Shown: positions 18,685-27,411 of the stretch, piece after piece
Numbering within the stretch: position 1 is the stretch's first letter
Layout of the letters: each line of letters begins with the position of its first letter
Assembly (NCBI GenBank): GCA_021324365.1
Contig: JAJPJE010000067.1
Span: forward strand, 25,066 to 89,065
Source of the DNA: Terriglobia bacterium
Lineage (GTDB): Bacteria > Acidobacteriota > Terriglobia > Terriglobales > Acidobacteriaceae
Length of the DNA: 64,000 nt
Reading direction: 5' to 3'
The notes under the pieces: model-generated
What the model saw: the letters and a program-made list of their open reading frames with translations, nothing else
Database searches by the model: none
Told to the model about the DNA's origin: nothing
Position numbers and translations under genes: made by a program

Positions 18685-20433
18685 GTGATTGCTGTTGCTC
18701 CAGGCAGCCCTAATCGCACTTTATCTGTAACTTTCATTCTGCTGATTGCGCTCGCCGTCCATGGACCACTGCTTCTTATGCAGCTCCCTGCCGGCTCTTA
18801 TGACGCTTACGTACACATGTTCTTTGCGTCACATTATGCGCATCATTGGTTCAACCCTTGGAACCCAAAGTGGTTTGCCGGTTTCTCACAGACTACCTAC
18901 CCGCCACTCGCGCACCAGTTGATCGCGCTCTCGTCCTACATCATGGGACTATCGCTCGGTTACATGTTTGTGCAATTGATTGCGGTGCTGTTGCTCGCCG
19001 TCGGAATCTACCGCTACGCGCGGCTTTGGGTAGATGAAACTGCGGCAAGCTACGCCGCCCTTGGGAGCGTATTTCTCGGCTCCCTTGCCATGCTCGTCTA
19101 CCAATCGGGCCAGTTGAATACGACCCTCGGCGCGGCGATCACGATCAATGGTATCCCGTATTTTTATCGCTGGCTTCGCGAAGCTCGCTTCGGCGATCTG
19201 CTGAAATCCTTCTTGATCACCGTCTCCGCAGCTGCTGTCCACCATCTGACGCTGGTTACGATCGTCTTGTTTTCGTTCCCGGTCATCTGGCTTGCGCTCG
19301 TAGATCGCAACAACGAAGCTGAAGGCGGCGAGGCCTCCACTGTCGGCATTCTCGTGCGCGCCATCGTATTTGGAATTATTTCCATTGCCGGCATCGCTGC
19401 CGTTCTGCTGCCGTTCTGGATTTCCTTCTTCAACAATCCGGTCACGCAGGCGCCGATCCCACATCCCAGCCGCACGAATTACTTACTGAATCTGCATAAC
19501 GGTCTCAATTTCTGGATTATTCCCTACGGTGCTCTGATTCTCGCCATCCCATTCATCTTCTTGCGTGGAACGCGAGAGCGCCGTCTGCAACCATTGTTTC
19601 TCGGATGGTGGATCACTACCCTCATCGGATTGGGTGGCACTACTCCCGTTCCGCATTGGCTCTTCGGACGCTTCTATTACGTCTTTACCTACGAGCGGTT
19701 TACGTTCCTCGCTACTTGCATGGCCTTGCCGTTTGCCGGATTGCTGGCGCAGCGCCTGATTGCGCGCTTCAACACGAAAGCCGTCGTTGCCCTCTGGATC
19801 GCAGCGGCTGCGACCTTCGCCATGGGCGTTGCCTGGCTGACGTTCAGCCCCATCGCCGTCACGCCTTTCGACACCAATCCAATCGCCTCGTTCTTGAATC
19901 GCGACGATCACTCCAAGTTCCGTTATCTCACACTCGGCTTCGGCAGTCTCTTCGACAAAGTCTCGATCGACACCAGCGCCGATAGCGTGGACGGCGATTA
20001 CAACACCGCGCGTCTGCTGCCCGAAATGACCGCTTACGGTGCCGCCAAGCTCGACAGTGCAAAGTATTACGGGGTCTCCGGCATGGAGTCGCTCCGGGCC
20101 ATGCTGAAGCATGCCAGCCAATACGGCCTGAAATACATCTTCGTGCGTGATCGCTATTATGAGCCGCTGCTTGCGTTCGCTGGCTGGCGTCCTGCGGAAA
20201 CCTATGACGGCGGGATCGTCACCCTCTGGGTAAAAGATGACGTTCCCCCTGCGCAGCCCATGGATTTGGGTACGAAGCCCGCAGCATGGGAAGGCCTGCT
20301 TTGGGGAACAGCTCCCATCGGCGTAGCGTTTCTTGCGCTGCTTGCGGTGCTGCTGATTCCCGAACGCCGGCCGGCCTCTGTGCCGATTGAATTTCCATCT
20401 TCTGCCGACGTCGTTCTGCGGGAGGCTAAGTAA
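18685..20433 (+). CDS. Large polytopic membrane protein (PTPS-related family type)
   Basis: A 582-aa inner-membrane protein with about 11 helices. The start is the GTG at 18685, preceded by GGAGG 7 nt upstream; the longer frame (from 18454) has an N terminus unlike a protein. Conserved features resemble the 6-pyruvoyl-tetrahydropterin-synthase-related membrane family and other GT-C-like proteins: an acidic first loop (PAGSYDAYVHMFFASHYAHHW), a WFAGFSQTTYPPL loop, and a periplasmic C-terminal domain before a last helix. It likely handles a lipid-linked sugar or other envelope precursor. Its stop overlaps the next start (TAATG), so the four genes to 22905 form one operon. Confidence 0.75.
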   Translation: MIAVAPGSPNRTLSVTFILLIALAVHGPLLLMQLPAGSYDAYVHMFFASHYAHHWFNPWNPKWFAGFSQTTYPPLAHQLIALSSYIMGLSLGYMFVQLIAVLLLAVGIYRYARLWVDETAASYAALGSVFLGSLAMLVYQSGQLNTTLGAAITINGIPYFYRWLREARFGDLLKSFLITVSAAAVHHLTLVTIVLFSFPVIWLALVDRNNEAEGGEASTVGILVRAIVFGIISIAGIAAVLLPFWISFFNNPVTQAPIPHPSRTNYLLNLHNGLNFWIIPYGALILAIPFIFLRGTRERRLQPLFLGWWITTLIGLGGTTPVPHWLFGRFYYVFTYERFTFLATCMALPFAGLLAQRLIARFNTKAVVALWIAAAATFAMGVAWLTFSPIAVTPFDTNPIASFLNRDDHSKFRYLTLGFGSLFDKVSIDTSADSVDGDYNTARLLPEMTAYGAAKLDSAKYYGVSGMESLRAMLKHASQYGLKYIFVRDRYYEPLLAFAGWRPAETYDGGIVTLWVKDDVPPAQPMDLGTKPAAWEGLLWGTAPIGVAFLALLAVLLIPERRPASVPIEFPSSADVVLREAK

Positions 20434-21530
20434 TGTCGCGCGTCCTTCTTATTATTACTGTCGCTTTAACCATTCTGTTTCTGGCGATCGGCACGCTCTC
20501 GGCCGGCAATTCCGGACCGTCCAATACGCCCGACGGTGCCGTTCACGCCATGATGGCTCAGGTCCAGGCGAGGAACTGGAATGCCGCGTACTCCTACGTT
20601 GCCAACACGAACGCCACCGACCTGAATAGTTTCATCTCCGGCCTGAACGGCACGAACGGCGATCTGCGTACATTCTCGAATTTGGCGAGCGTTCGTACCC
20701 GCGTGCTCCATGCCAGCGACAATGACGCTCTGGTCCATGCCGACATGCAGTGGTCCACCGCCGTCGGTGCGATCTATGATTCGCGCGATCTGCAGGTGGT
20801 CAGCCAAGACGGTAAGTGGAAAGTAGTATGGGAAGTTCAGAAGCAACCCAACGTTCCGCCACAGGTGATTCCGGTCACCTTCCTTCGCTGGGACGTCGTG
20901 ACCCGTGGCTCAGGCGATGACTGGGGTGCCCAGAACGTCGATGCTCCCCACGTGCGTATCGTCTCGATGAATGCCGTCGACTACGAGGGTGGCACCGTGA
21001 TTCTCGGCGAAATCGTCAACGAGGACACCGTCCCTGGCTTTGTTTCTGTCAGTGCGACGCTGGTCGGAAAAAATGGTTCGACGCTCGGCGATGAGAGCAG
21101 CTTCGACAAGATCTCGCACGTGTTGCTCCCTAAAGAAGTCTCGCCGTTCCGTATTGATTTCCCCAAGGTTCCTCTGCGCGAAGTGAAGAACGTCCACATC
21201 CAGCCGAACTCGTTGCTGGTCCCCGCGTCAGCCGATCCTACGATTGGCGTTCTTCACCAACAGCTCACGCAAGACTCCAGCGGACGCCGCGTCCTGCAGG
21301 GTGATCTCACCAACGAGAGCGGCCAGACCGTAAATATTCCCCACGTCCTCGCGACCTTCTACGACAACCAGGGGCGTGTGATTTGGGTCTCTGACGGCTA
21401 CGTCGACCATGCATTATTGCCGCAAACGCCGGTTCCCTTCTCGCTCGCGTTGCGCGACGACATTGCTTCAAGGGTTCAGACGTACCGTGTAACGGTAAAC
21501 CAGTACAGCATGAATCGCCAGCCAAGCTAA
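20433..21530 (+). CDS. Membrane-anchored periplasmic protein, unknown
   Basis: A 365-aa protein with an N-terminal signal anchor (MSRVLLIITVALTILFLAIG). It is followed by a roughly 120-residue region that resembles an NTF2-like accessory domain (AMMAQVQARNWNAAYSYV ... DGKWKVVWEV) and then two beta-rich modules with repeated patterns (GGTVILGEIVNEDTVPGFVSV and RVLQGDLTNESGQTVNIPHV) like FxLYD domains. Overlaps the upstream gene by one base and precedes the next by 8 nt. Probably an envelope partner of the large membrane protein. Confidence 0.7.
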   Translation: MSRVLLIITVALTILFLAIGTLSAGNSGPSNTPDGAVHAMMAQVQARNWNAAYSYVANTNATDLNSFISGLNGTNGDLRTFSNLASVRTRVLHASDNDALVHADMQWSTAVGAIYDSRDLQVVSQDGKWKVVWEVQKQPNVPPQVIPVTFLRWDVVTRGSGDDWGAQNVDAPHVRIVSMNAVDYEGGTVILGEIVNEDTVPGFVSVSATLVGKNGSTLGDESSFDKISHVLLPKEVSPFRIDFPKVPLREVKNVHIQPNSLLVPASADPTIGVLHQQLTQDSSGRRVLQGDLTNESGQTVNIPHVLATFYDNQGRVIWVSDGYVDHALLPQTPVPFSLALRDDIASRVQTYRVTVNQYSMNRQPS

Positions 21531-21538
21531 GTACGAAC

Positions 21539-22399
21539 ATGCGACGACTACTTGAATATGCACTCTTAGCGGCAGCGTTGATTTTCGCTGACCGGGTTGC
21601 AAATGCGGGCGAGTTGCACGTCCCAACGAATGCAACTGCCGGAAGCGAAGCGACCATTTCTACCTCCGGATCGGGCAGCGCAACCTTCTACCTTTTCGGC
21701 CCGGGCACTGCGGTCAAGCGTAGCATCCAACTTGGCAGCGACGTTCACCTCAGCGCAAAAGACCTTCAGTACTCTGGCAGTTACACCGCTGTGCTCGGCG
21801 GAGAAAACGCCGCCGCGACTTTTTACGTTTCGCCGGGCAAGGCAGCTGATCTCGCCTTTCTCGCCCGCCCGTCGCGCGTGCCGGCCAGCACCCGGCAAGT
21901 CATTTCGGGCACCGCGTTTGTCTTCGACGCCAACCACAACCTTGTCACCCAGCCGACTAATGTGAATTTCAGTTTAGGTGTGAATGGCGGTAAAGCCGAG
22001 GCGCGCAGCGTGAAAACTAAGGATGGAGTCGCTTATGTCATTCTGGATTCCGAGCGGCAAGCCGGCCCGGCGCAGTTTACCTCCAGCCTCGACGACACGA
22101 ACGTGCGCCGCGTAGTTCAGGTCGTTGCTTCTGATCCCTGCAATCTTCGAATGAGTGCGAAGCCTGCAAAGAATGCCATCCTGGTCGAGACAGAACCCAT
22201 TCGTGATTGTGCCGGTAATCCAGTTCCGGACGGGACGATCGTGACATTCACGGAAGTCGATAACACCGGACGCAGCACCGTCGACGCTCGCATCAAGAAA
22301 GGAATTGCGGAAGCCACACTCCCGCAATCTCAGAGCGCACTGCTCTCTGTTGCTTCGGGCGTGGTCGTCGGAAACGAAATTCACTGGGGTGGGCACTGA
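21539..22399 (+). CDS. Secreted protein with Ig/invasin-like domains
   Basis: A 286-aa exported protein: signal peptide ending near residue 23 (VANAG), then two beta-sandwich-like segments. The second, with VSFNFSLGVNGGKAE-like and SVKTKDGVAYVIL motifs followed by GNPVPDGTIVTF, resembles Big_1/invasin immunoglobulin-like repeats in which a conserved 'DGTxVxF' strand occurs. No catalytic motif. Operon position and coupling to the next gene (TGATG overlap) tie it to the same envelope function. Surface adhesion or complex stabilisation are possible. Confidence 0.7.
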   Translation: MRRLLEYALLAAALIFADRVANAGELHVPTNATAGSEATISTSGSGSATFYLFGPGTAVKRSIQLGSDVHLSAKDLQYSGSYTAVLGGENAAATFYVSPGKAADLAFLARPSRVPASTRQVISGTAFVFDANHNLVTQPTNVNFSLGVNGGKAEARSVKTKDGVAYVILDSERQAGPAQFTSSLDDTNVRRVVQVVASDPCNLRMSAKPAKNAILVETEPIRDCAGNPVPDGTIVTFTEVDNTGRSTVDARIKKGIAEATLPQSQSALLSVASGVVVGNEIHWGGH

Positions 22400-22905
22400 T
22401 GGCGAAACGTCTTTTTCCTCTGGCCTTCGGTCTTCTTTTTCTCTCTGGGTCTTTGTTTGCAGCCCAGCCGGTTCAGGTCCAATTGAGCACCTCCGGAGTT
22501 GCGCCTCGCGAAGTTGAAGACAATACAGAAAAGGCAATCATCCGTGACTATCAGCGGGCGTGGCAGTCTCTGGCAGCCGCTCTTTCTGAGAACCGCACGG
22601 ACCTTCTCGCCAACGACTTCATCGGCTATGCACAGGACGAACTCCACCGCCGTGTTGCCGAGCAGCAGAACTCGGGCCTTCACACGCGCTTCATCGATCA
22701 TGGGCATTCCCTGAAGGCCATCATGTACTCGCAGGATGGCTCCGCCATGCAGCTTCGCGATACCGCCCAGATCGAAGTACAGCAACTCGATGGCAATAGC
22801 GTGATTCACTCCGACCAGATCACCCAGAGCTATCTGGTCGTCATGACCGCCGGAGAAAACCGCTGGAAGGTGCGCATCCTGCAGGCGCTCCCGTCTGAAC
22901 AGTAG
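22399..22905 (+). CDS. Small exported protein, last gene of envelope operon
   Basis: A 168-aa protein with a signal peptide (MAKRLFPLAFGLLFLSGSLF, cleavage near AAQ). The mature region looks like a SnoaL/NTF2-type alpha+beta domain: a helix with RDYQRAWQSLAAAL, then strands AQIEVQQLDG, QSYLVVMTAG and RWKVRILQALP. The fold resembles the accessory domain of the 20433 product, hinting that the two interact or derive from one ancestor. It overlaps the previous gene by one base and converges with prmC 19 nt away. Confidence 0.7.
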   Translation: MAKRLFPLAFGLLFLSGSLFAAQPVQVQLSTSGVAPREVEDNTEKAIIRDYQRAWQSLAAALSENRTDLLANDFIGYAQDELHRRVAEQQNSGLHTRFIDHGHSLKAIMYSQDGSAMQLRDTAQIEVQQLDGNSVIHSDQITQSYLVVMTAGENRWKVRILQALPSEQ

Positions 22906-22924
22906 ACAGGAATGTACAGTGGTG

Positions 22925-23770
22925 CTAACCACGGCTCTTACGGGCCACCAGCACCCGCGGAATTCCCTGCAGGTCTTCCACGAAGTCCACATCCTGAAAC
23001 TGCCGCGCCATCTCCCGTACTTTTTCCGACTGCGAAAATCCAATCTCCACCAGCAGATGTCCTCCGGGCTTCAGCACGCGCCGCGCCTGCTGTAAGAGCT
23101 TCGTCACCACCTCGGTTCCTTGCGGCCCCCCAAAGACCGCAACGCGCGGTTCGAACTTCCGCACTTCCGCCTGAACCTTGTCTGCTTCGCACTCGCCAAC
23201 ATACGGCGGATTCGATACCACCAGATCGAATTCATCGTCGGCGAACCCGTCCAACAGATCGCCGGCTCGAAAAGTTACCCGTCCGCCTAACTGCAACCGA
23301 ACTGCATTCGTCTTCGCGATATCCAAAGCATCTTCAGAAATATCAACGGCATAAATGTCGGCGCCCTTGAGTTCCGATGCCAGGGCCAGGGCGATGCATC
23401 CCGATCCGGTTCCCACATCCACAATTCGCGGCCGCTCTATGCCCTGCGCCAAGTCCAATGCTGCCTCGACGACGTGCTCCGTTTCCGGACGTGGGATCAA
23501 TACCGCTGGCGTAACCAGAAAATCCAATCCCCAAAATTCCTGATGTCCGATGATGTATTGTGCTGGCACCCCGCGCGCCCGTTCCGCAATTACTTCGGCA
23601 TAACTCTCTGCTTCCTCGGATGTCAGTTCCCTCTCCGGATGGCCATACAAATAAGCGCGCCCGACGCCCAAGACGAACATCATCAGCATTTCCGCATTCA
23701 GCCGCGCCGATCCCACTGCAGCGTCTTCCAGTTGCTGGATTGCTCGCGCCAGTGCTTCCCTCAATTGCAT
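22925..23770 (-). CDS. prmC: Release factor glutamine N5-methyltransferase
   Basis: Methylates the GGQ glutamine of class I release factors. It has the SAM-binding loop VDVGTGSGCIALAL (residues 117-130) and the catalytic NPPY (187-190) that binds the target glutamine amide; the N-terminal helical domain is typical. At 281 aa it matches PrmC/HemK. Normally prmC follows prfA; here it stands alone, divergent from the M28 peptidase. Three-prime end converges with the envelope operon. Confidence 0.95.
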   Translation of the reverse strand: MQLREALARAIQQLEDAAVGSARLNAEMLMMFVLGVGRAYLYGHPERELTSEEAESYAEVIAERARGVPAQYIIGHQEFWGLDFLVTPAVLIPRPETEHVVEAALDLAQGIERPRIVDVGTGSGCIALALASELKGADIYAVDISEDALDIAKTNAVRLQLGGRVTFRAGDLLDGFADDEFDLVVSNPPYVGECEADKVQAEVRKFEPRVAVFGGPQGTEVVTKLLQQARRVLKPGGHLLVEIGFSQSEKVREMARQFQDVDFVEDLQGIPRVLVARKSRG

Positions 23771-23878
23771 CGTGCCCGTTCCGGAGTATCAGTTTATTCC
23801 TCCGTGCCAACACATTCCTGAAACCTGAAACATGAACGCGAAACGAATGTTAATATTCCTGTTTTCTTTGGGGCCGCC

Positions 23879-25477
23879 ATGCGCAGATTCCTCTCCCTTT
23901 GCCTGATTTGCTTCTCGACCTGGGCGTTCGCTCAGTCGCCGAACTTTAACGGCCAGTCCTGGTGGGACTACGTCAAAGTCCTTGCCGACGACAACATGCA
24001 AGGCCGCGAGACCGGCAGCCCCGGCTATGACAAGGCCGCAGCCTACGTCGTTAGCCAGGCCAAGGCCGACGGCTTGCAACCTGCGGGGGTGAACGGCTTT
24101 TATCAGCCGGTGAAATTCCTAAGCAAGCAGATCGACGAGGCTCATTCAAGTCTCGCCCTGGTACGCGGCGGCAAGTCCGAACCTATGGTGCTCGGGGATG
24201 ACGCAATTTTCAGCACGCGCGTCGATCTTGCGCCTGTGGTCGATGCGCCGCTTGTGTTTGTCGGCTATGGCCTGCACGTCCCGGAAATGAGTTACGACGA
24301 TTTTGCCGGCCTCGATATGAAAGGCAAAGTGGCCGTGATCATCGCGGGCTCGCCATCCAGTATGTCCGCCGCCCTGGCCTCTCATTACCAATCCACTGCC
24401 GAGCGCAGCAAGGCCATACGCGATACCGGTGCTCTCGGCTTCATCTCCATTCCGAATCCGGCATCCATGGACGTTCCTTGGGCGCGCATACGACTCGCTC
24501 GCACCCGCCCGAGCATGGAGTTGGCTGATAAGTCTCTCGTCGACTCCACCGGAATCAAGCTCTACGTGCTGTGGAACCCTGCTTCCGCTGACAAGCTGTT
24601 CGCCGGATCCGGGCACACATTCGAAGAATTGGCCGCGCTCGCCAAAGATCGTAAGCCTCTCCCCCGTTTCGCCCTGTCGGCTTCCGTTAAGGCCAGAACG
24701 AAAGTAAATGTGACCGAGGTCAACTCAAAGAACATCGTGGCACGCCTGCCAGGCAGCGACCCGAAGCTGAAGACACAGAATGTCGTGCTCTCGGCGCACC
24801 TGGATCATCTGGGCATTGGAAAACCCATCAACGGCGACCGAATCTACAACGGAGCTATGGACAACGGCTCCGGCTCCGCCCTCCTTCTCGATCTGGCCGC
24901 ACGCATGGCTCAGGAGAAAGTGAAGCTGCGCCGTTCGCTGCTCTTCGTTTGGGTCACTGCGGAAGAAGAAGGCCTGCTTGGATCGCGCTATTTTGCGACA
25001 CAACCGACAGTACCAGCGAAGTCGATCGTTGCTGACATCAACACCGACATGTTTCTGCCGATCTTCCCCATGAAGATCGTAACTGTCTACGGACTCGATG
25101 AATCCGATCTGGGCGATGATATTCGGCAGATCGCCGCGAAGAAAGATGTCAGGGTACAGCCCGATCCCGAGCCGTTGCGCAACATCTTTATTCGTAGTGA
25201 CCAGTACAGCTTCATTCGCGAAGGCGTGCCTTCCCTGGCGATGAGTGTCGGCTTCGAAAAGGGATCACCGGAGGAAGTTGCCGCGAAGAAGTGGCTGACC
25301 GAGCGCTATCATGCGCCGTCGGACGATATCAACCAGCCCGTGGACTTTTCCGCCGCCGGCAAGTTCGAGGACCTTGTTTACGGGCTTGCGCTCGATGTAT
25401 GCGATGCCGATCAGGTCCCTCACTGGAAGCCGAACAGCTTCTTTAAGCGCTTCGAAACCGCCGGCGCCGCGAAATGA
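23879..25477 (+). CDS. Secreted M28-family zinc aminopeptidase with PA domain
   Basis: Exported peptidase of 532 aa. Signal peptide 1-19 (cut after AFAQ). A PA-type insertion (about residues 110-250) precedes the catalytic core. All M28 metal and catalytic residues are visible: His307 and Asp309 in LSAHLDHLG, Asp328 in NGAMDNGSG, Glu362/363 in AEEEGLLGSR, Asp390 in INTDMF, and His in RYHAPSDD near residue 472. It should act in the periplasm or outside on peptides. Divergent from prmC. Nothing unusual in length or motifs. Confidence 0.93.
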   Translation: MRRFLSLCLICFSTWAFAQSPNFNGQSWWDYVKVLADDNMQGRETGSPGYDKAAAYVVSQAKADGLQPAGVNGFYQPVKFLSKQIDEAHSSLALVRGGKSEPMVLGDDAIFSTRVDLAPVVDAPLVFVGYGLHVPEMSYDDFAGLDMKGKVAVIIAGSPSSMSAALASHYQSTAERSKAIRDTGALGFISIPNPASMDVPWARIRLARTRPSMELADKSLVDSTGIKLYVLWNPASADKLFAGSGHTFEELAALAKDRKPLPRFALSASVKARTKVNVTEVNSKNIVARLPGSDPKLKTQNVVLSAHLDHLGIGKPINGDRIYNGAMDNGSGSALLLDLAARMAQEKVKLRRSLLFVWVTAEEEGLLGSRYFATQPTVPAKSIVADINTDMFLPIFPMKIVTVYGLDESDLGDDIRQIAAKKDVRVQPDPEPLRNIFIRSDQYSFIREGVPSLAMSVGFEKGSPEEVAAKKWLTERYHAPSDDINQPVDFSAAGKFEDLVYGLALDVCDADQVPHWKPNSFFKRFETAGAAK

Positions 25478-25581
25478 AGTGTTGTCATCGCTTCGCGCAG
25501 GCTTACGAGACACGAGTTCGCGTGCGCCATTCCCACCGGCGGCCCTTTATTGCCGCGCTCAAGGCGCGACGCGAAGGTCTA

Positions 25582-25601
25582 TTTGTGTCTTTTGTGGTTG
25601 A
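25582..25601 (-). repeat. AACCACAAAGGNCACAAA-type dispersed repeat, copy 1
   Basis: On the minus strand it reads approximately TCAACCACAAAAGACACAAA. Related short copies lie at 26405-26427 and 59788-59810. All three are intergenic near gene ends. Too short to assign a mechanism. Confidence 0.35.
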
Positions 25602-25612
25602 GGCTCTGTTAG

Positions 25613-26299
25613 TTACCCCCGTTCAAACGCGTGTTTCTTCTCCAGTTCCGCCAACGCTTGTTTCAGGTCCTCCTCGAATCCGGCTGCATGCTTCAACATC
25701 TGCTCGGTAGCGGTCGCCCACTCTCCATTCAGGTGGATGAGTTTCTTCGTCGAAAGTCCTTTCGCGAGTTCGAGCAGATGCTGCGGCGTGGCATCTACAT
25801 ACAGAGCATCGATCGGATCGGCCATCCAAACCTTGTCCTGATTCCCTTTTGTTTGCCAGTACGCTTTACGTAGCAGCAGTTGTGTAATCTCGTCCTCGCT
25901 TTTGGCACCGAATGCCCAGCGGTTTCGCCTGAAGTCGTAATGGCGGCTGGAGAAATGGACCGGCACCAGCTTCCCGGATTTCAAAAACTCGACCTGCTTT
26001 CGGTCCACTTCCTTCCGAAGCGCATTGATTACTGGACCTTCAGTTGCTTCTTTCTCGAGCGATGGCAAAACTTCCTTCACCGTACTCGACAGATTCACAG
26101 CAACCGGCGCGTGCAAGCCACTGCCGTCTGCCAACTTCAGATCGGCATGGACCACGTAGAAGTCGGCCCCCGAGGTGGAACGATGAAAGGGCCAGTCAAT
26201 GTTGATGTGCAAGGGAATTCCCGTCAGCGTCACGTAGATTGACGCCACACCGCTTCCGTTGTTGTGCGAATTCGTCTGTGCGTTTGTCATGTTGGACAT
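25613..26299 (-). CDS. Hypothetical cytoplasmic protein
   Basis: A 228-aa soluble protein that I do not recognise. It has no signal peptide or membrane segment. The N-terminal half is beta-rich (IYVTLTGIPLHINIDWPF ... FYVVHADLKLADGS); the C-terminal half is helical and charged (DPIDALYVDATPQHLLELAK, then EEDLKQALAELEKKHAFE). Codon use and length speak for a real gene. It faces rsmG divergently across 143 nt and converges with the M28 peptidase gene, so it is monocistronic. Confidence 0.65.
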   Translation of the reverse strand: MSNMTNAQTNSHNNGSGVASIYVTLTGIPLHINIDWPFHRSTSGADFYVVHADLKLADGSGLHAPVAVNLSSTVKEVLPSLEKEATEGPVINALRKEVDRKQVEFLKSGKLVPVHFSSRHYDFRRNRWAFGAKSEDEITQLLLRKAYWQTKGNQDKVWMADPIDALYVDATPQHLLELAKGLSTKKLIHLNGEWATATEQMLKHAAGFEEDLKQALAELEKKHAFERG

Positions 26300-26404
26300 A
26301 TGAAAACCTGGAACTGTATGTGTCTCAATTGTACTGAATGGGCTACTTCGGTGCGCGGCTGTCCGCCCTAGGCTTCTTTGGCATCGCAGAATCAGAAACT
26401 GCTG

Positions 26405-26427
26405 TGTCGTTTGTGGCCCCTGTGGTT
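26405..26427 (-). repeat. AACCACAAAGGNCACAAA-type dispersed repeat, copy 2
   Basis: Minus-strand reading AACCACAGGGGCCACAAACG, in the rsmG leader. It resembles the copies at 25582 and 59788 with some mismatches. Confidence 0.3.
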
Positions 26428-26442
26428 ATGCTTTTGTCGTAA

Positions 26443-27096
26443 TTGATGGATACCAAACGCATCGCGGACCTCCTCGCTCCCTTCTTGTGCGGTACGAGTA
26501 TTTCTACCGACCAACTGAATGAAGTTTCTCTGTACTTGGAACGGCTGCTCCGCTGGAATCAGCGCATGAATCTCACCGCGATTCGCGACCCGGATCAAAT
26601 CATCACTCGCCATTTTGGTGAGTCGTTTTTTGCAGGCATGCAGATTATGGCAAGCGAACAGAGCATCACGCGGAATGCTATTGACGTAGGATCCGGCGCC
26701 GGATTTCCCGGGCTTCCCATCAAGATTCTTGCTCCGTGGCTCCCAATGCGCCTCCTTGAAGCGCAGCATCGCAAGGCGATATTTCTGCGCGAGGTGGTCC
26801 GCGACCTGGACCTGCAAAAGTGCGAGGTCCTGGCCGAACGCGCCGAGGTCCTGGTTCAATCGAAAGCTGCTGTTGCCGATCTGGTAACCATCCGCGCGGT
26901 TGAGCGCTTCGAGAACGTTCTGCCTATTGCCGCCCAACTTACCTCTAGTAAAGGTAGGCTGCTGCTACTGATCGGAAGGGAACAGGTCAGCATCACGCTC
27001 GAAGCACTCCCCGGCTTTCGATGGCTACCCCCCATTCCAATCCCGCTCTCCGCTTCACGGCTCATTCTGATTGGCAGCAACAAAGAACCAGGGTAG
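26443..27096 (+). CDS. rsmG: 16S rRNA (guanine527-N7)-methyltransferase
   Basis: The GidB protein, 217 aa. The family core is visible: YLERLLRWNQRMNLTAIRDP at residues 29-48, then the SAM-binding loop AIDVGSGAGFPGLPIKI, and the RKAIFLREVVRDL segment. It methylates G527 of 16S rRNA. In many bacteria rsmG directly precedes parA-parB; here about 1.7 kb and an opposite-strand membrane gene intervene, so the ancestral order is kept but interrupted. Confidence 0.95.
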   Translation: MMDTKRIADLLAPFLCGTSISTDQLNEVSLYLERLLRWNQRMNLTAIRDPDQIITRHFGESFFAGMQIMASEQSITRNAIDVGSGAGFPGLPIKILAPWLPMRLLEAQHRKAIFLREVVRDLDLQKCEVLAERAEVLVQSKAAVADLVTIRAVERFENVLPIAAQLTSSKGRLLLLIGREQVSITLEALPGFRWLPPIPIPLSASRLILIGSNKEPG

Positions 27097-27228
27097 TAAA
27101 TAGTCAATAGGAACCACAAAGTGGGAATTTATGCCTTCTGCTACAGTGGAAGTGGGACGAATGCATTCAACTGAGGTAAAAAGTGGCAACAGTGTCAGGA
27201 ACCGCGGCTGAAATCGCCGTAACTACAC

Positions 27229-27257
27229 TTGCTTTGCATCCTCGTGTGCACTATAAA
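27229..27257 (+). promoter_or_regulatory. Sigma70-like promoter without an adjacent gene
   Basis: TTGCTT (27229-27234), a 17-nt spacer and TATAAA (27252-27257). A DnaA-box-like TTTTCCACA follows at 27266-27274, near the expected start point. No rightward ORF starts within 1.5 kb, so this could drive a short RNA or be fortuitous. The rest of the 315-nt gap (27097-27411) shows nothing I can name. Confidence 0.35.
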
Positions 27258-27411
27258 CGGTGCAATTTTCCACAGGTAATCTGCAGCAGAATCAAAAGAG
27301 TAACAGGTGGCCAGAAGATAGCCGAATTTTGAGCAAGGTCGCTTCTCAGACAATACCTACCGGCTGTTTTGTGCTATGAAGTGGACCAATTGCTAGTAAA
27401 TACCTGTCGAC

